A stretch of DNA of 64,000 nt, taken from positions 372,001 through 436,000 of the forward strand of contig NZ_JAAXOW010000002.1 of the NCBI RefSeq assembly GCF_012396185.1, written 5' to 3'. Shown piece by piece: positions 57,255-64,000 of this stretch (position 1 is its first letter; the number at the start of each line of letters is the position of its first letter). The notes beneath the pieces were generated by a model that saw nothing but the letters and a program-made list of their open reading frames with translations, was not told the origin of the DNA and did no database searches. The position numbers and the translations under genes are program-made. This DNA is from Sanguibacter hominis ATCC BAA-789. Lineage in GTDB: Bacteria > Actinomycetota > Actinomycetes > Actinomycetales > Cellulomonadaceae.

Positions 57255-60137
57255 ATGAGCACAGCCTCCGGGGTGGACCAGCCCATGTCTCCCGCGGAGC
57301 GCTACGCCGCGGCCCGTCAGCGTCAGGTCGACGAGCGCACCGAGCTCGCCCGCTTCCGCGAGTCCTTCGAGTTCGACCTCGACGACTTCCAGGTGCACGC
57401 CTGCCGCGAGCTCGAGAAGGGGCGGGGCGTCCTCGTCGCCGCGCCCACCGGTGCGGGCAAGACCGTCGTCGGCGAGTTCGCCGTCCACCTGGGCCTCGCG
57501 CGCGGGCTCAAGACCTTCTACACGACGCCCATCAAGGCGCTGAGCAACCAGAAGTACCACGACCTCGTCGCGCGCCACGGCGCCGACCGGGTCGGTCTCC
57601 TCACGGGTGACACGTCCGTCAACGGCGGGGCGGACGTCGTCGTCATGACGACCGAGGTGCTGCGCAACATGCTGTACGCCGGGTCCTCGACGATCGACGA
57701 CCTCGGGTTCGTCGTCATGGACGAGGTCCACTACCTCGCCGACCGCTTCCGCGGGCCCGTGTGGGAAGAGGTGATCATCCACCTGCCCGAGCCGGTCCAG
57801 CTCGTGTCGCTCAGCGCGACCGTGTCGAACGCCGAGGAGTTCGGCGACTGGCTCGAGATGGTGCGGGGCGATACCGCCGTCGTCGTCGAGGAACGCAGGC
57901 CCGTGCCGCTGTGGCAGCACGTCGCGACCCGCGCCGACGAGCGCAGCGCCCAGCTCCTCGACCTGTACGCGGGCCACGTCGACCCCACCGACCCGGGTGT
58001 GAACCCGCCGATCAACCCCGACCTGAGCATCGCCCTACGACGCGGTCAGGAGCCGTTCGCGCGGCACGGCCGCAACCGCGGTGCGCGCGGCCCCCGCGAC
58101 GCGCGAGACAGGGGAGGCCGCCTCGAGCGGGGTCCGTCGCGACGCCCGCTCTCGCGCTTCTCCGTCGTCGACGCCCTGCACGAGAAGCGTCTGCTCCCGG
58201 CGATCTACTTCATCTTCTCCCGCGCCGGGTGCGAAGGGGCGCTCGCGCAGTGCCTCGCCTCGGGCATCTCCCTCACGTCCCCCGAGGAAGAAGCGCGCAT
58301 CCGGCAGATCGCCGAGGAGCGGTGCGCGACGCTCGCGCCCTCCGACCTCGCTGTCCTCGGCTACGTCACGTGGGTCGAGGGGCTCGCGCGTGGGCTCGCG
58401 GCGCACCACGCCGGGATGCTCCCGATCTTCAAGGAGACGGTCGAGCACCTGTTCTCCCGCGGGCTCGTCAAGGTCGTGTTCGCGACCGAGACGCTCGCGC
58501 TCGGCATCAACATGCCCGCACGGTCGGTCGTCCTCGAGAAGCTCGTCAAGTGGGACGGTCGCGCCCATGCCGACCTGACGCCGGGGGAGTACACCCAGCT
58601 CACCGGGCGCGCCGGGCGGCGCGGGATCGACGTCGAGGGGCACGCGGTCGTCGTCGACCACCCGCAGCTCGACCCGGTCGCGCTCGCCGGGCTCGCGTCA
58701 CGGCGCCTCTACCCGCTGCGGTCGAGCTTCCGCCCGACGTACAACATGGCCGTCAACCTCGTCGACCGCGTGGGCCGCGAGCGCGCACGCGAGATCCTCG
58801 AGACGAGCTTCGCGCAGTTCCAGGCGGACCGTGGTGTCGTGGGTCTTGCGAAGCAGGCGCGATCGCACGCGGAGGCCCTCGCAGGGTATGCGGAGGCGAT
58901 GACGTGCGACCTCGGCGACTTCCGCGAGTACTCGCGGCTGCGATCGGCGATCGCCAGCCGCGAGGGCGAGCTGCGCAAGCGTGACCAGGGGCGACGCCGC
59001 GCTCTGGTCGCGGCGTCCCTCGGCGTTCTGCGCCGGGGCGATGTCGTCACGGTGCCGTCGGGGCGGCGTGCGGGCTACGCCGTCGTGCTCGACGCCGGGA
59101 CGACCGAGGCCTTCGAAGGGCCCCGGCCCACGGTCCTCACCGAGGACGGCAAAGTGTCCCGCCTGAGCGTCACGGAGCTCACGGAGGCCGTCGAGCAGGT
59201 CACGCGCGTGCGGCTGCCGAAGCAGCTCAACACGCGCGTCCCGCGGGAGCGCCGCGACGTCGTCGCACGCATGCGTGCCGCCCTCGCCGAGGCTGAGGAC
59301 GTGCCGTCGCGTCCCCGCGGCAAGGGCAGGGCCAGCGCGGCCGACGACCGCGAGCTCGAGCACCTGCGCCGCGAGCTGCGCCAGCACCCGTGCCACGCGT
59401 GCCCGGACAGGGAGGCGCACGCGCGCTGGGCGGAGCGGTGGACGCGGCTCGACAAGGAGCATCGCGCGCTCCTGCGCCGGATCGAGGGGCGCACGGGCAC
59501 GATCGCACGCGAGTTCGACCGGGTCTGCGACGTGCTCGTCGACCTGGGGTACCTGCGGGTGCGGCCTGCGCGCGACACCGACGACGTCGACCACGACGAC
59601 GCCGAGGCGCGCCTGCGCACGACGGTCACGGGCCACGGCAAGGCGCTCAAGCGCCTGTACGCGGAGAACGACCTCCTCCTCGCGCAGTGCTTGCGGTCGG
59701 GCGTGTGGTCAGGACTCGACGCAGCAGGGCTCGCCGCAGTCGTCTCGACGGTCGTGTACGAGGCGCGCCGGGACGACGGCGGTGAGGAGCCGCACCTCCC
59801 GGGCGGTCCGGAGGGGCGCCTGGGGCGGGCCGTCGAGGGCACGGTGCGCGAGTGGTCTCGGCTCGAGGACGTCGAGGTCGCGCACCGGGTCGAGCCCACG
59901 CCGGTCGTCGACACGACCCTCGTCGCGCCGGTCTACCGCTGGGCTCAGGGACGCTCGCTCGAGTCGGTCCTGCGGGGCACAGAGCTTGCTGCCGGCGACT
60001 TCGTCCGCTGGTGCAAGCAGGTGATCGACGTCCTCGACCAGATCTCGGTCGCCGCCCCCGACCAGGAGACGGCGCTCTCCGCGCACGAGGCGGTCGGGCT
60101 GCTGAGGCGCGGCGTCGTCGCGTACACGTCCGTGTGA
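57255..60137 (+). CDS. helY: Ski2/Mtr4-like DEAD/DEAH-box RNA helicase
   Basis: A 960-residue superfamily 2 helicase, the actinobacterial HelY. Walker A APTGAGKT at 63-70, TTPIKALSNQKY (Ia), DEVHYL box near 157 and SATVS (III). An Arg/Gly-rich insert (about 258-300) leads into FIFSRAGCEGAL, and ATETLALGINMPAR and QLTGRAGRRG supply motifs V and VI. The C-terminal third is the DSHCT domain of Ski2/Mtr4 proteins. Probable role in RNA unwinding or decay, inferred from the family. Start set by the leaderless hexamer. Confidence 0.93.
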   Translation: MSTASGVDQPMSPAERYAAARQRQVDERTELARFRESFEFDLDDFQVHACRELEKGRGVLVAAPTGAGKTVVGEFAVHLGLARGLKTFYTTPIKALSNQKYHDLVARHGADRVGLLTGDTSVNGGADVVVMTTEVLRNMLYAGSSTIDDLGFVVMDEVHYLADRFRGPVWEEVIIHLPEPVQLVSLSATVSNAEEFGDWLEMVRGDTAVVVEERRPVPLWQHVATRADERSAQLLDLYAGHVDPTDPGVNPPINPDLSIALRRGQEPFARHGRNRGARGPRDARDRGGRLERGPSRRPLSRFSVVDALHEKRLLPAIYFIFSRAGCEGALAQCLASGISLTSPEEEARIRQIAEERCATLAPSDLAVLGYVTWVEGLARGLAAHHAGMLPIFKETVEHLFSRGLVKVVFATETLALGINMPARSVVLEKLVKWDGRAHADLTPGEYTQLTGRAGRRGIDVEGHAVVVDHPQLDPVALAGLASRRLYPLRSSFRPTYNMAVNLVDRVGRERAREILETSFAQFQADRGVVGLAKQARSHAEALAGYAEAMTCDLGDFREYSRLRSAIASREGELRKRDQGRRRALVAASLGVLRRGDVVTVPSGRRAGYAVVLDAGTTEAFEGPRPTVLTEDGKVSRLSVTELTEAVEQVTRVRLPKQLNTRVPRERRDVVARMRAALAEAEDVPSRPRGKGRASAADDRELEHLRRELRQHPCHACPDREAHARWAERWTRLDKEHRALLRRIEGRTGTIAREFDRVCDVLVDLGYLRVRPARDTDDVDHDDAEARLRTTVTGHGKALKRLYAENDLLLAQCLRSGVWSGLDAAGLAAVVSTVVYEARRDDGGEEPHLPGGPEGRLGRAVEGTVREWSRLEDVEVAHRVEPTPVVDTTLVAPVYRWAQGRSLESVLRGTELAAGDFVRWCKQVIDVLDQISVAAPDQETALSAHEAVGLLRRGVVAYTSV

Positions 60138-60230
60138 CACGAGCCTGCCGGCAGGGCCGTGGGGGCAGACACGGCGGGTGAGGCGCGTCACGGGGCGGGC
60201 GAGACCGCTCCGAGGACGTCCGCCGTGGCT

Positions 60231-60236
60231 TATCGT
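60231..60236 (+). promoter_or_regulatory. Candidate -10 element TATCGT of the amidohydrolase gene
   Basis: TATCGT, eight bases, then GTG 60245. Slightly longer spacing than the other leaderless cases. Confidence 0.35.
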
Positions 60237-60244
60237 GAACGTTC

Positions 60245-61906
60245 GTGGCCTCCATCCTCTACCGCAACGGCGTGATCCACTCGCCCGCGGACCCGTTCGC
60301 CGAAGCCCTCCTCGTCGAGGATGGTGTCGTGGCATGGCTCGGCGCCGAGGACTCCGCGAGCTCGTTCGTGTCGCGCGCCGAGACGGTCGTCGACCTCGAC
60401 GGCGCCCTCGTGACGCCGGCGTTCGTCGACGCGCACGTTCATCTGCTCTCGACCGGCATGGCCCTCGAAGGGCTCGACCTGTCGCTCGAGGCGGACGTCG
60501 CGACCGCCACGTCGGCCTTTGCCGCCGTCGCTAACCGGGTGCGTGACCTGCGTCGCGGGGAGGCGCAGTCGCGTGGGCCGCTCGTCGGGTGGGGGTGCGA
60601 CACCTCTGCGTGGCCTGACGCGGTCCGCGCGACGCGCAGGGCCCTCGACGGCGCAGCGGAGGGTGCGCCTGTCGTGCTCGTGCGTCCCGACCTGCACTCG
60701 AGCCTCGCGTCGACGGCAGTCTGCGAGCGCCTCGGTCTCGACCGCCGCGCAGGCTGGGCCGACGAGGGCTGGCTCACGGGCGACGCCCACGAGACCGTCA
60801 TGGCCGAGCTGCGCGCCGACGCCGACGCCCGCCACCGCGAGCTGACCGACCGTGCGCTCCAGCTGGCCGCGAGCCGCGGCATCGTGTCCGTCCACGAGCA
60901 CTCGCTCCCGTCGACGGACACGCGCGCAGGCCTCGCGGACCTCATCGCACGCACGCGCACCGCAGACTCCGGGCTGCCGCTCGTCGTCGGCTACCGCGGC
61001 GAGCTGTGCGAGACGACCGACGACGTGCACGAGCTTCTCACGGCCGTTCCCGGGCTGACCGGGGTGGGCGGCGACATGCCCGTCGACGGTTCTGTCGGCT
61101 CGCACACGGCGGCGCTCACGAGCCCGTACGTCGACCTCAGGGACCCCACCGACCCCCTGCGCACGGGCGTCCTCGAGCTGACGGCGGAGCAGGTGTGCAA
61201 CCACGTCCTCGCTGCGACACGTGCCGGGGTGCAGGCGGGGTTCCACGTCATCGGCAACCGCGCCATGAGCGAGGTCGTGCTCGGGTTCCAGGCTGCTGCG
61301 GACCTCGAGGGGCTCGCGGCGATCCGCGGCGCCGGCCACCGGCTCGAGCATGCCGAGATGATCGACGCGAGCGCCCTCGCAGCAATCGTCCTCATGGGTG
61401 TCCGCCTCTCCGTCCAGCCGGCGTTCGACGCCGTCTGGGGCGGCCCGGGCGGCCTCTACGAGAAGCGGCTCGGGAAGCTGCGTGCCGAGGCGATGAACCC
61501 GCTCGCCGACCTTGCGGGTGCAGGGGTTCCGCTCGCTCTCGGGTCGGACACGCCGGTGACGCCCTTCGACCCGTGGGGTGGCGTCGCCGCGTCGCTCTTC
61601 CTCAACGCCGCCGACCAGCGGATCTCGGCCCGCGCGGCGTTCCGTGCGCACACGCGCGGTGGTTGGCGGCTCGCAGGGCTCGACCACACGGGGGCGGGCG
61701 AGATCCGGGTCGGGGCTCCCGCCCACCTCGCGCTGTGGCGTGCCGAGCACCTCGGCGTCCAGGGTCCGCACACGACGATCGCGGCGTGGAGCACCGACGC
61801 CCGCTCGGGGACGCCGCTCCTGCCGGCGCTGGGTCCTGACGAGCCCGCTCCGACATGCCTGCAGACGCTGCGCGACGGCGTCGTCATCTACGACGCGCTC
61901 GGCTGA
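60245..61906 (+). CDS. Amidohydrolase (YtcJ-like, amidohydro_3)
   Basis: A 553-residue metal-dependent hydrolase. FVDAHVHLLS near 60-69 gives the first His pair, VSVHEHSLPS near 215 and HRLEHAEMI near 362 further metal ligands, and LALGSDTPVTPFDPW near 425 the catalytic Asp. TARAAFRAHTRGGW is the family C-terminal motif. Members cleave amides, N-formyl groups or similar bonds; the substrate is unknown. GTG start, no ribosome site. Followed 77 bp later by lnt. Confidence 0.86.
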   Translation: MASILYRNGVIHSPADPFAEALLVEDGVVAWLGAEDSASSFVSRAETVVDLDGALVTPAFVDAHVHLLSTGMALEGLDLSLEADVATATSAFAAVANRVRDLRRGEAQSRGPLVGWGCDTSAWPDAVRATRRALDGAAEGAPVVLVRPDLHSSLASTAVCERLGLDRRAGWADEGWLTGDAHETVMAELRADADARHRELTDRALQLAASRGIVSVHEHSLPSTDTRAGLADLIARTRTADSGLPLVVGYRGELCETTDDVHELLTAVPGLTGVGGDMPVDGSVGSHTAALTSPYVDLRDPTDPLRTGVLELTAEQVCNHVLAATRAGVQAGFHVIGNRAMSEVVLGFQAAADLEGLAAIRGAGHRLEHAEMIDASALAAIVLMGVRLSVQPAFDAVWGGPGGLYEKRLGKLRAEAMNPLADLAGAGVPLALGSDTPVTPFDPWGGVAASLFLNAADQRISARAAFRAHTRGGWRLAGLDHTGAGEIRVGAPAHLALWRAEHLGVQGPHTTIAAWSTDARSGTPLLPALGPDEPAPTCLQTLRDGVVIYDALG

Positions 61907-61971
61907 GCCGGGGCGGCTCGCGCATCCTCGGGCACGGCGCTGAGCAGCGCGGTCAGCCCAGGCTGATCGCG

Positions 61972-61977
61972 TAGGCT
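61972..61977 (+). promoter_or_regulatory. -10 element TAGGCT of lnt, leaderless configuration
   Basis: TAGGCT, six bases, then GTG 61984; no ribosome site. Confidence 0.45.
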
Positions 61978-61983
61978 TCCCTC

Positions 61984-63537
61984 GTGCTACCTCGCCCGAC
62001 GCCCTTGCTGCTCGCCCTCCCGCTGGCGGTCGTCGGAGGGCTCGGGCTCGACGTAGCGTTTCCGGACCGCGGCGTCTGGCCCCTCGCGTACGTCGCCGTC
62101 GGCCTCCTGTTCATCGCGCTGCGCGGCCACCGGGCGCGCGCGGCGTTCGTGATCGGGAGCGTGTGGGGCGTCGCGTTCTTCGTCCCGCACCTGTCGTGGG
62201 CCGGCTTCGCGGCAGGCGACCTGCCCTGGTTCGCGCTCGCGACCGCGGAGGGCTTGCTCGTCGGCGTCTCGTGCGCCGCCTTCGCCTGGGCCGCACGGAT
62301 CCCCGTGATCGCGCGACGGGAAGCCCTCAGCGCGATCACGTTCGCGTTCGCGCTGACGGCAGGCGAGGTGCTGCGCAGCTCGTGGCCCTTCGGCGGCTTC
62401 CCGTGGGGCCGCCTCGCGTTCTCCCAGGCCGACTCGCCGCTCGGTCGGTACGCCTGGCTCGGCGGTACCGTCCTCGTGTCGTTCCTCGTCGCTCTCGTCG
62501 GAGCCCTCGTCGCGCTCGCCGTCCTGAGCCTGGTGCGGCTGCGCCTCGGGCGTGCGGGCGCTGCCGTCATCGTCGCGTTCGTGCTCGTCGCGGGCGGGTT
62601 GTTCGTGCCTCTCACGACGCAGCCGGAGGGCGGGCGCCTCTCCGTGGGCGCCGTCCAGGGCAACGTGGCGGAGCCCGGGCTGCGCGCGTTCGCGACGCGC
62701 TACCAGGTGCTCGGCTTCCACGCGGACGGCACCCGTGCGCTGCTCGACTCGGTCGAGCCCGGAGAGCTCGACCTCGTCGTCTGGCCGGAGAACGCGTCTG
62801 ACGTCGACCCCCGCAAGGACCAGCAGGCGTGGGACGTCATCGACCAGGCCGCGCGTGACGTCGCGGCACCGCTGCTCGTGGGGTCGCAGCAGTACGTCGA
62901 GAACGGCCGCTACAACCAGAGCCTGCTGTGGCAGCCGGGTGTGGGCATCGTCGACCTCTACGCGAAGCAGCGCCCCGCCCCGTTCGGCGAGTACATCCCG
63001 ATGCGTTCCTTCTTCAGCCGGTTCTCCGACATGACGGACCTCGTCACGACGGACATGCTCCCGGGCAAGGAGATCGGCACGCTGCCGCTCGAGTCACCGC
63101 GCCTCGGGCGGACGGTCGTCCTCGGCTCCGTGATCTGCTTCGAGGTCGCGTACGACGACGTCGTGCGTGACGCCGTCGCGGGCGGCGCGGAGGTGCTCCT
63201 CGTCCAGACGAACAACTCGAACTTCGGCTACAGCGCCGAGTCCACGCAGCAGCTCGCGATGTCGCGGATGCGCGCGATCGAGTCCGGGCGGTCGACGATC
63301 CAGATCTCGACGGTCGGCGTGAGCGGCGTGATCGACGCGACCGGGCGCGTGCAGCAGCGCACGCGGTTGTTCGAGCCTGCTCAGCTCGTCGCGTCTGTGC
63401 CGCTGCGCAGCACGCTGACACCCGCGACACGCGCGGGTGCCGTGCCCGCGTGGATCGTCGTCGCCGTGGCCTCAGCCACTACGGTGGCGGGGATGATCGT
63501 CGCGGTGAGCGCGCGCAAGGGCAGGAGGAAGTCATGA
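61984..63537 (+). CDS. lnt: Apolipoprotein N-acyltransferase
   Basis: Adds the third acyl chain to the N-terminal cysteine of lipoproteins at the outer face of the membrane, 517 residues. Six or more N-terminal helices, with the family segment SWPFGGFPWGRLAFSQAD, precede a nitrilase-fold domain. The catalytic triad is Glu269 (VWPENASD), Lys328 (YAKQRPAPFGEY) and Cys385 (GSVICFE). A last helix anchors the C-terminus. GTG start set by TAGGCT. Its stop overlaps the mannosyltransferase ATG (ATGA). Confidence 0.95.
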   Translation: MLPRPTPLLLALPLAVVGGLGLDVAFPDRGVWPLAYVAVGLLFIALRGHRARAAFVIGSVWGVAFFVPHLSWAGFAAGDLPWFALATAEGLLVGVSCAAFAWAARIPVIARREALSAITFAFALTAGEVLRSSWPFGGFPWGRLAFSQADSPLGRYAWLGGTVLVSFLVALVGALVALAVLSLVRLRLGRAGAAVIVAFVLVAGGLFVPLTTQPEGGRLSVGAVQGNVAEPGLRAFATRYQVLGFHADGTRALLDSVEPGELDLVVWPENASDVDPRKDQQAWDVIDQAARDVAAPLLVGSQQYVENGRYNQSLLWQPGVGIVDLYAKQRPAPFGEYIPMRSFFSRFSDMTDLVTTDMLPGKEIGTLPLESPRLGRTVVLGSVICFEVAYDDVVRDAVAGGAEVLLVQTNNSNFGYSAESTQQLAMSRMRAIESGRSTIQISTVGVSGVIDATGRVQQRTRLFEPAQLVASVPLRSTLTPATRAGAVPAWIVVAVASATTVAGMIVAVSARKGRRKS

Positions 63538-64000
63538 CGGACGGTGGTCAGGGGGCCGCGGGTCGGGGCACGGTGGTCGTGGTGCCGACCTACGACGAGT
63601 CGCTCACTCTTCCCGGGACGCTCGAGCGGTTGCGTCGCGCCGTCCCCGACGCGGACGTCCTCGTGGTCGACGACGGCAGCCCGGACGGGACCGGTGACCT
63701 CGCGGAGCGGATCGCCGCGGAGGACCCGGCCGTCCACGTCATGCACCGCTCCGGAAAGCAGGGACTCGGCTCCGCGTACATCGCCGGGTTCCGCTGGGCG
63801 CTCGAGCGTGGTTACGACGTCGTGTGCGAGATGGATGCGGACGGCTCCCACCGGCCGGAAGAGCTGCCAGTGCTGCTCGCGCGGCTCGAGGGTGAGCCGC
63901 GCGTCGACCTGGTGATCGGGGCTCGCTGGGTGCCAGGCGGGAAGGTCGTCAACTGGCCCTTGCACCGCGAGATCCTCTCGCGCGGCGCCAACGTGTACAC
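63534..64000 (+). CDS. Polyprenol-monophosphate mannosyltransferase, cut by window edge
   Basis: Dolichol-phosphate-mannose synthase-like GT2 enzyme, transferring mannose from GDP-mannose to polyprenyl phosphate for protein and lipoglycan mannosylation. The first 155 residues are visible: VVVVPTYDESLTLPGTLERL, VVDDGSPDGTGDLAERI, GKQGLGSAYIAGFRWALE and the metal motif CEMDADGSHRPEEL. Coupled to lnt by an ATGA overlap. In mycobacteria these two activities are fused in Ppm1; here they are separate overlapping genes. Confidence 0.92.
   Translation, partial: MTDGGQGAAGRGTVVVVPTYDESLTLPGTLERLRRAVPDADVLVVDDGSPDGTGDLAERIAAEDPAVHVMHRSGKQGLGSAYIAGFRWALERGYDVVCEMDADGSHRPEELPVLLARLEGEPRVDLVIGARWVPGGKVVNWPLHREILSRGANVY

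Overview
The window is high-GC DNA with dense, short-spaced genes from an actinobacterium. Diagnostic genes are a WhiB-family Fe-S regulator, the pafB-pafC-tatA-tatC-diacylglycerol kinase-helY run, and an apolipoprotein N-acyltransferase followed by a polyprenol-phosphate mannosyltransferase. Gene content fits the Micrococcales (Cellulomonas/Sanguibacter/Oerskovia-like), but that rank is an inference. No phage, transposase, integrase, CRISPR array or rRNA was seen. Nearly everything reads as chromosomal core or near-core.

Layout. 1-7.1 kb (minus): respiratory nitrate reductase genes narK-narG-narH (narH cut by the window edge), preceded by a winged-helix regulator with SufR-like cysteines. 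7.2-9.1 kb: an exact 306-bp direct repeat, each copy holding tRNA-Val(GAC), tRNA-Cys(GCA) and tRNA-Gly(GCC), with a butanediol-dehydrogenase-type gene between the copies. 9.2-12.4 kb (plus): pabB, pabC, tRNA-Val(CAC), a VOC protein and a CoA-binding protein. 12.4-14.3 kb (minus): a GNAT acetyltransferase and a nucleotide-sugar dehydrogenase. 14.6-19.6 kb (plus): AbgT-type transporter, SLC13 permease with RCK_C domains and leucyl aminopeptidase. 19.8-25.3 kb (plus): a complete peptide ABC transporter. 25.3-29.8 kb (minus): fadD, then an MMPL exporter and MarR pair. 29.9-33.5 kb (minus): deoR-galT-galK and whiB. 33.9-39.3 kb: tRNA-Pro(GGG), an HNH protein, an M15 peptidase, a TspO-like membrane protein, a glycosyltransferase with a membrane partner, and an APC permease. 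39.1-44.7 kb: a heavy-metal P-type ATPase, pyruvate phosphate dikinase and gluconokinase. 44.8-50.1 kb (minus): a small membrane protein, a flavin reductase/MarR/luciferase-like operon and glycogen phosphorylase. 50.4-52.7 kb: a membrane-anchored hypothetical protein, Dps and DUF3866. 52.7-60.1 kb (plus): pafB, pafC, a small membrane protein, tatA, tatC, diacylglycerol kinase and helY. 60.2-64 kb (plus): an amidohydrolase, lnt and the start of ppm.

How they work together. The physiology is facultative: nitrate respiration, Leloir galactose use, glycogen breakdown, PPDK at the PEP/pyruvate node, gluconate phosphorylation and peptide uptake. Many operons are coupled by ATGA or GTGA overlaps. 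At least eight genes have a TANNNT hexamer 6-7 nt before the start codon and no Shine-Dalgarno, the signature of leaderless mRNAs; this settles several start codons. The strongest unexplained signals are the tRNA-bracketed dehydrogenase cassette, paired AAAC-N3-GTTT sites upstream of narK, a clean MarR operator before the MMPL gene, and a 33-bp divergent leaderless promoter between DUF3866 and pafB.
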